From CAYTLQ01 sp964438715 (GTDB lineage: Bacteria > Bacteroidota > Ignavibacteria > Ignavibacteriales > Ignavibacteriaceae): 23,741 nt of DNA. Shown piece after piece: positions 6,690 to 15,092 of the stretch. Every line of letters begins with the position of its first letter. Within the stretch, counting starts at the first letter, position 1. The notes under the pieces are model-generated. The model was not told the origin of the DNA. It worked only from the letters and a program-made list of their open reading frames with translations, and searched no databases. Where the stretch lies: positions 1 through 23,741 of the forward strand of contig CAYTLQ010000168.1 in assembly GCA_964438715.1 (NCBI GenBank), written 5' to 3'. A program made the position numbers and the translations under genes.

Positions 6690-8525
6690 TTATCGTAAAA
6701 GAATCATTCTTTTAGATAGTTTAACCTCTCCTGCTTGTAAATAATAAACATACACTCCGCTGGGAATTTCTTCCGCTGAAAATTCAACTTCATGATTTCC
6801 CGCAGGAAACTCCTTGCTTACAATTTCAGAAACAAGATTTCCCAATACATCAAATATTTTGATTGATACAAATGCTGTTTTGGGCAATCGGAATCCAATG
6901 GTAGTGGAAGGGTTGAATGGATTAGGATAATTCTGGAACAGAGCTATTTCAGGTTCTCCGATAAAGTTTACTGATACTATATCCGAATACGCAAAAACGC
7001 CTGAAAAATCCACCTGCTTTAATCGGTATAAATACTCGCCATCACCGTCAGGTCTATCTGTAAAAGAGTAGTCTGTTACTGAGGTAGTAGTTCCTTTACC
7101 ATTAATAAATCCAATGGAAGTCCAGTTAATCCGGTCGCCTGATCGTTGTATTTCAAATCCTTTGTTATTTAATTCAGATGCTGTCTGCCAGGTCAGTTTT
7201 ATAAAGTTCTCCTCACTAATAACCTGAAAACTCAGCAATTCTACCGGTAATACTGTCGCTGTATCAACAAATGGAGCAGTCCAGACACTTAATGCAGTAC
7301 CATCCATTCGCATCCACAAAGGAAATACTTTTCTATTATATGCGGCAATATTTGAATAATCGCCGAAAAATATTCCGGCATTTGGTGTAAACGATGATTG
7401 ACTGACCTTAAAGTTTTCGAAGGTTTCACCGCCATCTCTCGATCTGGCAACAAAAACATCAGTTGCTGAGCCGGTGGTATTTCGTCTGTCGTAAAATATA
7501 AAGTAAAGAATTCCGGTAGTCTGATCAATTGCCATCCAGGGGAAGAATTGATGTCTGGTTGTAGCGTCATCATTTACTCGTTTAACCTCACCCCAGGTAT
7601 TTCCCCCGTCAGTAGATTTAATGAGGAATACATCCGTATCAGATGTTCCGCTTCTCTGGTCACCCCACATTATGTAAATATTTCCCCGAAACGGAGACCT
7701 GCTTGTATCACAGGCAGTTACCGGTAGTCCGTTACATCTGTTAATTCCCGGAACATCAAAGTCCCATCCTCCGGGTTGTGTGGTAACAAATTTATCTGTA
7801 CCAAATGAATTTCCGCCATCCGTTGACTTATCAAACATTATTCCCAGTGGTCCCGACCAGCTTACATAAATCTCTCCATTTGGTCCAATAGCAGGTACAG
7901 CTCCTTCAACAGTGTTATCGGAATCAATACAATTACCTGAACGGTCGCTTACTTTTACAGTTGGACTCCAGGTTAGTCCGTGATCAGTAGATTTTGAAAA
8001 TAGTATTCTTGAAGAATCGTTGGGAGAACTACTTCCATAATCATCAAATTCTGTCCAGGTTGTATAAATATGATTTTTATATGGACCATCCGATAAATTT
8101 ACCGCCAGCCATTCTTTATCCTGATTTTTTGGGCTATTATAGCCGATACCCGCGCCGTCATTCCAGGTTAGTCCGTTGTCAGTACTTCGTTGTACAACTA
8201 TTCTGTCAATCCAATACCCCTGCAAAGGATTCGAAAGATGCGCAAAATAGAGATAACCTAATCCATCATAGATGAGACAAGGATCTCCCCACACACCCAA
8301 TGTAGAAGACATAACCTTTTGTGTCCAGTTAAGACCTCCGTTGCTCGAGTAATAAAGATATGCAATATTTGCTCCGGCGGCTAATTGATTTGGATTATTC
8401 GGGTTAATTGCTATTGCAACTTCCTCAGGATCATTACTTGAAGTACTGCTTAATCGTATATTTGTAATCTGGCTATGAGTAATAGAAGTGAGGAGAAGAA
8501 CTGTTAAAAGTACAATATGTTTCAT
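6690..8525 (-). CDS. Secreted Asp-box (BNR) beta-propeller protein with T9SS sorting domain
   Basis: A 611-residue exported protein. A signal peptide (MKHIVLLTVLLLTSITHSQ) is followed by a beta-propeller with six Asp boxes: SSNGGLNW at 60-67, STDNGLTW at 114-121, STDHGLTW at 179-186, STDGGNSF at 234-241, STDGGNTW at 304-311 and SRDGGETF at 362-369. A fibronectin-like linker (about 425-522) has ELNNKGFEIQRS and YRLKQVDFSG. The C-terminal domain (about 527-611) with FQNYPNPFNPSTTIGF and a final KRMILLR is a T9SS type-A sorting signal, so the protein should reach the cell surface or medium. Asp boxes occur in sialidases, but I see no FRIP motif or arginine triad, so enzymatic activity is doubtful. 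The gap before it (8526-8649) may hold its promoter. Confidence 0.92.
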   Translation of the reverse strand: MKHIVLLTVLLLTSITHSQITNIRLSSTSSNDPEEVAIAINPNNPNQLAAGANIAYLYYSSNGGLNWTQKVMSSTLGVWGDPCLIYDGLGYLYFAHLSNPLQGYWIDRIVVQRSTDNGLTWNDGAGIGYNSPKNQDKEWLAVNLSDGPYKNHIYTTWTEFDDYGSSSPNDSSRILFSKSTDHGLTWSPTVKVSDRSGNCIDSDNTVEGAVPAIGPNGEIYVSWSGPLGIMFDKSTDGGNSFGTDKFVTTQPGGWDFDVPGINRCNGLPVTACDTSRSPFRGNIYIMWGDQRSGTSDTDVFLIKSTDGGNTWGEVKRVNDDATTRHQFFPWMAIDQTTGILYFIFYDRRNTTGSATDVFVARSRDGGETFENFKVSQSSFTPNAGIFFGDYSNIAAYNRKVFPLWMRMDGTALSVWTAPFVDTATVLPVELLSFQVISEENFIKLTWQTASELNNKGFEIQRSGDRINWTSIGFINGKGTTTSVTDYSFTDRPDGDGEYLYRLKQVDFSGVFAYSDIVSVNFIGEPEIALFQNYPNPFNPSTTIGFRLPKTAFVSIKIFDVLGNLVSEIVSKEFPAGNHEVEFSAEEIPSGVYVYYLQAGEVKLSKRMILLR

Positions 8526-8649
8526 AATGAATGAACCTGAAGAAAATAAAAAATAATTACCGTATAAACTAAGTCATTATTCACGGAGAAGCAACGCTAT
8601 AAAAACGCTTTAATTACTTAGTACAAGAGGTTTTCGGCACAATTAATAT

Positions 8650-9903
8650 TCATTTATCAAAAGAAGTTCTGCCCTTTTCTTTTACAAAAATCCATAAAAC
8701 AGCAGAGAGCAATAACGACGCACCTGAAATAAGAAATATAAGATTCTTGTCATCCGCATCTTCAATAAGCCTGCCGAGCACGAGGCTGACAAATAACTGA
8801 GGTATCACTACCGATAAATTGAAAATGCCCATATAAAAACCCATTCTGCGTTTATCAACCTTTTCGGAATAAATTGCGAACGGTAAACTAACTATTGCTG
8901 CCCAACCAATTCCACAAACAGCCATCGCCAGATACATTAAAATCGGAGAGTTCACCAAAAATGCAATAATAAAATATCCCAACGACATTAAACCGACTGC
9001 AATCGTATGCGTTTTTACTCGACCAATTTTCTCGGATATTGGCTCAAGAACAAATGCCGGCAGGATAAATCCTACCGTATTTAATACTGCAAATGAGAGA
9101 GAAATAATCTGACCAGTCTCAGCTTCACTTGCAGGATTCATTTTTTGACCAATAAATGCTATAATATAAACAAACATGGTTTGTACACCTATCCAGCTAA
9201 AGGCATGCGCTCCGAATAATTTCATCAGTTCACCCCAGCCTTCACCATTACTTTGTTCGGAAGTGCCTTCAGTCTTTTCAGGTTGTTTTAATTCCTCGGG
9301 TTCTTTTATAAAAAATAACGGCATTACTGAAAAAAGAAGTACAATAAATACACCTGCGTAAATCAATAAATAATTACCGAAAAACGCTCCGATGATGTAA
9401 GCAAGTACCCCGAAAAAGCCTGAAATAGTTTGCATCCATGTGTAGCCTTTTGTTCTTTCATTTCCTTCGGGTGTTACATCCGCAATAATTGAACGGGTAG
9501 GATTAAAACTAATATTAATTGCTAAATCGAGCGTTAGCGCAACAACCGTAGCGACAACAATCAGATTTGTAACGCCAAATGCACTGCTTATTATATCAAT
9601 ATTAGGTAATGCAAGAAGCATTAATGCCGCAACCGGACCACCAATTAAAATAAAGGGCCTTCGCCTGCCACCCCAAAACCAAACTTTTTCGCTTATAAAT
9701 CCCACTATCACTTGCCCAAAAATCCCCGCCAATGGACCCGCTGCCCAAACAATACCTACCTCGTGAATATCAAGTTTAAATTTCGTGCTTAAAATCCAAC
9801 TTAAAGCTGATATTTGTATTGATAGTGCAAAACCCATTGCTGTTGCCGGCAAACTAAGTATTGCATAAAAAGGATTTGTAAGTTTTTTTTGCATTGTTAA
9901 CAT
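8650..9903 (-). CDS. MFS sugar:cation symporter, SLC45/MalT-like
   Basis: A 417-residue 12-segment transporter. The N-terminus (FALSIQISALSWILS) and the 2-3 loop SEKVWFWGGRRRPFILIGG (70-88) match the SLC45 / bacterial maltose-sucrose permease group, in which this loop reads SD..W..WGRRRPFI. This is a proton-coupled disaccharide carrier family, and its place at the end of a maltodextrin operon supports maltose or short glucan uptake. A second ATG three codons into the frame is an alternative start; neither has a clear Shine-Dalgarno sequence. The gene starts 24 bases after malG, so it is in the same operon. It gives the operon a second uptake route that does not need an ATPase. Substrate is inferred from context. 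Confidence 0.88.
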   Translation of the reverse strand: MLTMQKKLTNPFYAILSLPATAMGFALSIQISALSWILSTKFKLDIHEVGIVWAAGPLAGIFGQVIVGFISEKVWFWGGRRRPFILIGGPVAALMLLALPNIDIISSAFGVTNLIVVATVVALTLDLAINISFNPTRSIIADVTPEGNERTKGYTWMQTISGFFGVLAYIIGAFFGNYLLIYAGVFIVLLFSVMPLFFIKEPEELKQPEKTEGTSEQSNGEGWGELMKLFGAHAFSWIGVQTMFVYIIAFIGQKMNPASEAETGQIISLSFAVLNTVGFILPAFVLEPISEKIGRVKTHTIAVGLMSLGYFIIAFLVNSPILMYLAMAVCGIGWAAIVSLPFAIYSEKVDKRRMGFYMGIFNLSVVIPQLFVSLVLGRLIEDADDKNLIFLISGASLLLSAVLWIFVKEKGRTSFDK

Positions 9904-9927
9904 TGTAAATCCGGCTTTGGTGATTTA

Positions 9928-10761
9928 TTAACCTTTTACACTTCCTAAAGTCAACCCAGACACCAGCCATTTACTCAGGAATATAAACAGCGCAACTACC
10001 GGAATGCTTACAACTATCGAAGCCGCAGCATACAAACCCCATTCGGTGGACATATTTGACTCGAACGATTTTAATCCAACTGGCAATGTATAAAGCTTCG
10101 TATCCTGCAAAACCTGAGCGGCTACAATATACTCCGACCATGCCGTCATAAAAGAGAATAATGCGGTAATAACTAATGCCGGCGCTGCCAATGGCAAAAT
10201 TATCTTATAAAAAGCCTGCCATCGTGAACAACCATCTATGCGGGCACTTTCCTCAAGACTAAACGGAATAGTGTCGTAATAGCCTTTCATCTGCCAGACA
10301 CAAAATGGTAGCGCCGTGGCAGAGTAAATTATTATTATCCCCAAATAACTATTGATGAGCTGTAGTTTTATGAGCATAATGTACATTGGGAGCAGAAGCA
10401 TAGTCGCAGGGAACATTTGAGTAGTTAATAAACCAAGCATGCTCCCTTTTTTACCAACGAACTGAAAACGGGAAAGCGCATATCCTGCAGTTGAGGCTAA
10501 CGCAACACCAGTAATTGTAACCACTGCTGAGACAATAAAACTGTTCCATGCCCACAACAAAAATGGCCGATTTGTGAAAAGCTCAATAAAATTCTTAAAT
10601 GTCGCATTCTCCGGTATTAGTGCCAAAGAGGTAGAGAAAAGTTTGTCTCCGGGTCTCAAAGAGATGGTAATTACATTCATAATCGGGTATAACGAAATGA
10701 GCGTAAATACTATTAAAAACAAATAAGTAAGCAAATTTATAAAAAGAGTTTTCTTGTTCAT
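9928..10761 (-). CDS. malG: ABC sugar transporter permease, MalG-type
   Basis: A 277-residue inner-membrane permease with six predicted segments, the family's usual length. The EAA loop that docks the ATPase is at about 170-196 (EESARIDGCSRWQAFYKIIL). The frame extends upstream to a TTG-type start at 10821, but that would overlap the preceding gene by 50 bases and add a non-family leader. The ATG at 10761 has AGAAGG five bases before it and begins MNKKTLFINLLTYLF, as expected. The ribosome site overlaps the stop codon of the MalE-MalF gene, so translation is coupled. It should form the heterodimeric channel with the MalF half of that fusion. Maltodextrin specificity rests on the neighbouring amylase. 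Confidence 0.92.
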   Translation of the reverse strand: MNKKTLFINLLTYLFLIVFTLISLYPIMNVITISLRPGDKLFSTSLALIPENATFKNFIELFTNRPFLLWAWNSFIVSAVVTITGVALASTAGYALSRFQFVGKKGSMLGLLTTQMFPATMLLLPMYIMLIKLQLINSYLGIIIIYSATALPFCVWQMKGYYDTIPFSLEESARIDGCSRWQAFYKIILPLAAPALVITALFSFMTAWSEYIVAAQVLQDTKLYTLPVGLKSFESNMSTEWGLYAAASIVVSIPVVALFIFLSKWLVSGLTLGSVKG

Positions 10762-10766
10762 TTTTA

Positions 10767-10773
10767 ACCTTCT
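10767..10773 (-). promoter_or_regulatory. Ribosome binding site that fixes the malG start
   Basis: AGAAGGT on the minus strand overlaps the TAG stop of the fusion gene (TAGAAGG) and lies five bases before ATG 10761. It supports the shorter MalG. Confidence 0.7.
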
Positions 10774-12982
10774 AATAAACAGATTCGGTGGCTTTTGTTT
10801 TTCTGAGAAAAGTAAGTCCAAATGCCAGTAATATCAAAAAGAGCACCACGCTGAATGCAGCGGCATATCCGTAACGATAAAGGTTGAATGCCGCTTTATA
10901 AACAAAGGATACAAGAATATGCGTGCTGTCGGATGGCTCACCGGCATTGCTTACAAGCCAAACAATATTCAAATTGTTAAATGTCCAGATTACTCCGAGA
11001 GTTATTGCCGGCACCATAACAGGTTTAATTAATGGTATTGTGATATTTTTTAGTTTATGGTACCATCGTGCTCCGTCGATATCTGCCGCCTCATACAGTT
11101 CTGCCGGTATGCTTTGTAATGCTCCGAGAGCAATAATCATCATAAAGGGAAATCCAAGCCAGACATTTGTCAATATTACGGCTAAGAAAGCCTCCGTCGG
11201 CGATTTTAACCATTCAACCGGTGAAAGGGAAATAAAATTCAGCAGTAAGTTTATTGCGCCATATTCATAATTGTACATACCCCGCCAGGTTAATGCAACT
11301 ATATACTGAGGTACAGCCCAAGGTAATATTAATAATGTTCTGAAAACAACCGTTCCCGGTAGTTTTTTATTGAGTAATAACGCCAATGCCACGCCAATTA
11401 CAACATGAAAAAAGATATTTACTACCGTCCATATTATGGTTTTCAGAAATATTTCGTAAAACTTTGGCTCCTGAAAAACCTTAACATATTGGATAAATCC
11501 AACAATGCTCCAATCATTTATATGAGCCAGACTCATATTAGAAAATGAAAGTACAATATTGTAACAAAAAGGATATACAATAACAGCAAACATTATTACT
11601 AAGGCCGGAAGAACTAAAAAATAAGCGAACGGATCTTTCCTTAGACTAGAGAAAAATGCCACGATACTTTTGCGTAAGTAGAAAAGAATAGCAACAACCG
11701 AACCTCCCAGTATAATCTGAACAACCAATCCGCTTACCGGATCGTTAATGTCTTCCCTCAGTTCAGCTATCTTAATACGGGCTGACTTCTGCATCTCTTT
11801 CGCGGCGCCTTCCGGAGTCATTGAGCCTCCGAGAACAGCCTGATATGGAGGTCGCATTGCATCCCAAATTGCTCTCATTTCTGTTATTATCGGGAGGGGT
11901 ATGCCCAGTTCTATTTGTGCGCGTGAATTCTTAAATACTTCATCCTGGGCAAGTTCCGGAGAATCGTAAACTTCTTTACGCGTGGGGAATGTTTTTGTCG
12001 CAACAGCAGTTTTAAGCTGTTCTTCAGGACTAAGAAGGTATTCAAGAAAGGCTTTAACTTTCTCCAGCTTTTTCCCGTTAACCTTGATATTGATCGAATA
12101 TCCTTTTGGGGAAATCATTGGAGCACAGTATTTACCGGTTGATGTAATTTTGGGTAAGGGCACAATTCCATAATCAATACCTGAGGCTCCGTAACTGGAC
12201 CATGACCAGTCTCCGTTAATGATCATCCCTGCCCGACCTTCCTTAAAGAGCACATCAGCAACATTATAATCAGCTTCATTTGGGATAATCTTGTATTTAT
12301 CACGCAGATCTTTAATAAAATATAAACCTTTCACCATTTCAGGTGAATCAAGTCGTGGTTGATTTTTTTGATCCAATACCCAGCCGCCATGACCGGTGAG
12401 AAAGGGTACAAAAAAATATGGTTCGGTATAATTCCATACCAATCCATACTGATCAATTTTACCATCATTGTTAGTATCTCTGGTGAGTTCTTTCCCTAAT
12501 GCAATCAGCTCTTCATCAGTTCGTGGCGGAGTCTTAACTAATTTTTTATTATAGACGAGCGCTAAATGATTACCTAATTTATCAGCAAGTTGCCATAGAT
12601 TACCTTTCGAATAAATCAAGGCTTTTTCATTAAAATTCGAGAGGTATTCTTTACTAAAAATTTCCTGCAGGGGTTTAATGATTCCTATTTCTTCAAATGG
12701 CCCTATCTGATCAGCCGGGCCATAGATGAGATCAGGTCCCTGACCGGCAATAGCCGCAACAATAAAGCCCGAGCGCATTTCTTCAGTCTCTTTGAACAAT
12801 TGAATAATGCGAACATCGGGGTGAGATTTTGTGTAGGCATCTATTTGTGATTGTAGCTGACGAGTTTCCTCGGGACGCATATTATGCCAGATAACAATTT
12901 CATTTTCATTCTCAGGTGCCGAGCATCCTGAGAGAAGTGTTCCAACTACTAAAAAAGCTATAATTAATACAAGTTGCTTCAT
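10772..12982 (-). CDS. MalE-MalF fusion: solute-binding lipoprotein joined to ABC permease
   Basis: A single 736-residue frame. Residues 1-20 are a lipoprotein signal ending in the lipobox LLSGC with C20 as lipidation site. Residues about 25-405 are a family 1 extracellular solute-binding protein (EIVIWHN; DTNNDGKIDQYG at 169-180 resembles a calcium loop; GDWSWSSYG; ISPKGYSI). A membrane segment at about 417-436 brings the chain to the cytoplasm. Residues 450-736 are a MalF-type permease with six segments and the EAA loop at 629-655 (YEAADIDGARW, ITIPLIKP). The frame is continuous with no frameshift. The binding protein is thus tethered in a fixed 1:1 ratio with the channel. It begins 22 bases after the amylase stop with no clear Shine-Dalgarno site. 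No MalK ATPase is encoded nearby. I recall a characterised MalE-MalF fusion from Bdellovibrio, so the architecture has precedent. Confidence 0.93.
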   Translation of the reverse strand: MKQLVLIIAFLVVGTLLSGCSAPENENEIVIWHNMRPEETRQLQSQIDAYTKSHPDVRIIQLFKETEEMRSGFIVAAIAGQGPDLIYGPADQIGPFEEIGIIKPLQEIFSKEYLSNFNEKALIYSKGNLWQLADKLGNHLALVYNKKLVKTPPRTDEELIALGKELTRDTNNDGKIDQYGLVWNYTEPYFFVPFLTGHGGWVLDQKNQPRLDSPEMVKGLYFIKDLRDKYKIIPNEADYNVADVLFKEGRAGMIINGDWSWSSYGASGIDYGIVPLPKITSTGKYCAPMISPKGYSINIKVNGKKLEKVKAFLEYLLSPEEQLKTAVATKTFPTRKEVYDSPELAQDEVFKNSRAQIELGIPLPIITEMRAIWDAMRPPYQAVLGGSMTPEGAAKEMQKSARIKIAELREDINDPVSGLVVQIILGGSVVAILFYLRKSIVAFFSSLRKDPFAYFLVLPALVIMFAVIVYPFCYNIVLSFSNMSLAHINDWSIVGFIQYVKVFQEPKFYEIFLKTIIWTVVNIFFHVVIGVALALLLNKKLPGTVVFRTLLILPWAVPQYIVALTWRGMYNYEYGAINLLLNFISLSPVEWLKSPTEAFLAVILTNVWLGFPFMMIIALGALQSIPAELYEAADIDGARWYHKLKNITIPLIKPVMVPAITLGVIWTFNNLNIVWLVSNAGEPSDSTHILVSFVYKAAFNLYRYGYAAAFSVVLFLILLAFGLTFLRKTKATESVY

Positions 12983-13004
12983 ATAATAAAAAATTTCTGT
13001 GGTA

Positions 13005-15092
13005 TTATTTTTTTAGCTTAAGAAGCAGAAAACCCGCCTCCTCTAAATAAAGGTTGTTTAAAATCACTAAATCGTCTTTAATCTCCAAAGTAATTTTCGA
13101 TGTCATCCTACCAAAAGGCACATTTCTTCCCTCCTCTAAAATAATCTCAGAGGCCCCATTGATTTCAGGATTAGTTTTTCTGTCAACAGATATTTCCTTT
13201 AATAAATCGCCCGTTCTATTGATAACAGCCAAAAACACTTCCCCCCCCGATTCCCTTATGTAACCGAGCACACTTTGCGTTCCCTTAATCTCAACAAATT
13301 TAAGCGATTTTTTAGATTTATCATTTCTTGCCGAGAGAGCAGGAAAGTTTTTTCTAAGTGAAATCAGCTTTCTGTGAAAATTTAAAATGCTGTTATTATC
13401 CTGCATTTGTTGAAACAGATTTTCCCATTCCATTTTCTTTCTCACATTTTCCGGGGGAAGTCTGCCTTCCATACCTAATTCATCGCCGTAATAAATCATT
13501 GGAAGACCATGTGTTGAAAAGATGAAAAACATAGCCGCTTTTAATTGTCCGATAGAATTATATCTGCTAATAGCACGATGATTATCATGATTAGAAAGAA
13601 AAGTAACAAACTGGTGTCCGGCGGGATAGAGTTCCCTCATTTCATTACTTCGCCGTATTAAACGGGATGGATCACCATTTTCTATGAATTCATCCAATGC
13701 ATAAAGTACAGGATAGTTGTACAACATATCAAACTCATCCTTAAAGAAAGGAATGAGAAAATTGGCATTATCCCATACTTCGCCAAGCAATAATATATCG
13801 GGGCGAATTTTTTTGATATGTTTTCGCAGTTTAGACCAGAATATATGAGGTACTTCTTTCGCTGCGTCACATCGGAATCCATCAATACCATCTTCAAAAT
13901 TACCATCTGAATTTGGATCCATCCAATATTCTGCAACTTTCAGAAAATATTCATGCACTTCGGTATTATTAAAATCGAGCTTCGGCATCTTTCTTTCGAC
14001 ACCGAAATGGAACCAATCGGTATTAGTTGAATCTCTGAACTGATACCAGTCAGAATATTTACTTGATGGATTCCTGTAGGCGTCTAAAAACCATGGGTGA
14101 GTGCTGTCGGTGTGATTAATAACGAAATCCATTACTATTCGTATCCCCCGGTTTTTCGCTTCCTTCAAAAATTCGAAATAATCCTCTCTTGTTCCATAGT
14201 CGCTTTCAATTGAATAATAATCAACAACATTATATCCATGAGGAGTAGTGGATTCATTAAAGGGCATTAACCATAGTGTATTTATCCCGAGAGTATCGTG
14301 AATATAGGATAGCGAATTTTTTAGTCCGTCAAAATCACCAATTCCGTCTCCATCTGAATCCCAGAAACTTCTTATAAACACCTCATACATAATGGCGGTG
14401 TCGTAAAAAGCGGGTGTTTTTAGAGTTGTTTCAAACCGATCCAGAAAAAATCTGCTGATAAAATTTTCTTTTTTGTTTCCGGCAACATCTGAATAGCTCA
14501 ATGAAATCAAATGCTCACCATCTTTTATATTGGATGGGAAGTTGGCAGTAACTATTTGCTTTTTCTTGTCATATTTGAATTTGAGCTTTTTACCATCTAA
14601 TAAAAGAGTAATACTTTTACTATCAATAGGACCAAAATCGGAACCCAACACAGCGGAAAATCGGCTGATTTTTGTTATTCTTTTGCCATCCTGAGGAAAT
14701 ATTTCTTTTACAAAAGGTTTTCCATACTCCTGAGGAACAATAATACCATTCCTCCACTCATCTTCGGTTACATCAGGTGCAGAGGGATCAGTTATCCAGA
14801 GTGTATCATTAATAACAAATTTATAGTGATATAACATACCTTCCTTTAGTGGGACGGTAACACTCCATAAACCGGAACCATCCTGTTGCATCGTATATTG
14901 ATCAGGGTCCCAGTCATTAAATGTACCTGCTACTGCCACACTGGTAATATTACTATCCTCGTTTACTTTGTAAAAGAACTTAGTTCCTTCCTTTGTTGGT
15001 ACAGGCGGATAATTTTGTGATAATACAATTGAAGAAGAAAAAATTATTAAACTAAAGACAGTACATAGGGGCAGTTTTATGTAATTATACAT
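13005..15092 (-). CDS. Secreted GH13 alpha-amylase-family enzyme with glycogen-binding-like module
   Basis: A 695-residue protein from ATG 15092. A further TTG start at 15113 would only add seven residues ahead of a good signal peptide (MYNYIKLPLCTVFSL to LSQ). After the signal comes an AMPK/CBM48-like module (about 35-105: VAVAGTFNDWDP, YHYKFVIND), then an Ig-like spacer (about 125-220), then the GH13 barrel. All four conserved regions are present: DFVINHT at 322-328, GFRCDAAKEV with nucleophile D409, LLGEVWD with acid/base E438, and FLSNHD with D503. There is no T9SS domain, so it is probably periplasmic. The ATG lies within the last codons of the upstream phosphatase gene. It should release maltodextrins for the transporters encoded downstream; exact cleavage specificity is not readable. 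Confidence 0.95.
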   Translation of the reverse strand: MYNYIKLPLCTVFSLIIFSSSIVLSQNYPPVPTKEGTKFFYKVNEDSNITSVAVAGTFNDWDPDQYTMQQDGSGLWSVTVPLKEGMLYHYKFVINDTLWITDPSAPDVTEDEWRNGIIVPQEYGKPFVKEIFPQDGKRITKISRFSAVLGSDFGPIDSKSITLLLDGKKLKFKYDKKKQIVTANFPSNIKDGEHLISLSYSDVAGNKKENFISRFFLDRFETTLKTPAFYDTAIMYEVFIRSFWDSDGDGIGDFDGLKNSLSYIHDTLGINTLWLMPFNESTTPHGYNVVDYYSIESDYGTREDYFEFLKEAKNRGIRIVMDFVINHTDSTHPWFLDAYRNPSSKYSDWYQFRDSTNTDWFHFGVERKMPKLDFNNTEVHEYFLKVAEYWMDPNSDGNFEDGIDGFRCDAAKEVPHIFWSKLRKHIKKIRPDILLLGEVWDNANFLIPFFKDEFDMLYNYPVLYALDEFIENGDPSRLIRRSNEMRELYPAGHQFVTFLSNHDNHRAISRYNSIGQLKAAMFFIFSTHGLPMIYYGDELGMEGRLPPENVRKKMEWENLFQQMQDNNSILNFHRKLISLRKNFPALSARNDKSKKSLKFVEIKGTQSVLGYIRESGGEVFLAVINRTGDLLKEISVDRKTNPEINGASEIILEEGRNVPFGRMTSKITLEIKDDLVILNNLYLEEAGFLLLKLKK

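Noticed and set aside
6690..8525. The Asp-box protein as a true sialidase
   Set aside because: Asp boxes are structural and occur in many propellers. I could not find the FRIP motif or the arginine triad of sialidases, so I name only the fold.
5865..8525. Stop-codon read-through joining the BNR and DUF2400 genes, which share one frame across a single TAA
   Set aside because: Read-through would bury the T9SS sorting domain, which must be C-terminal, and would export a normally cytosolic protein. A ribosome site after the stop explains the arrangement better; same frame has a one-in-three chance.
8568..8622. ACTAAGT / ACTTAGT inverted repeat and an AACGCT direct repeat between the symporter and BNR genes
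   Set aside because: Seven-base arms 41 bases apart and a six-base direct repeat are within chance for this region, and no terminator-like T-run follows.
10762..10821. N-terminal extension of MalG overlapping the MalE-MalF gene
   Set aside because: It overlaps the upstream gene by 50 bases, gives an atypical polar leader and ignores the well-placed AGAAGG site before ATG 10761.
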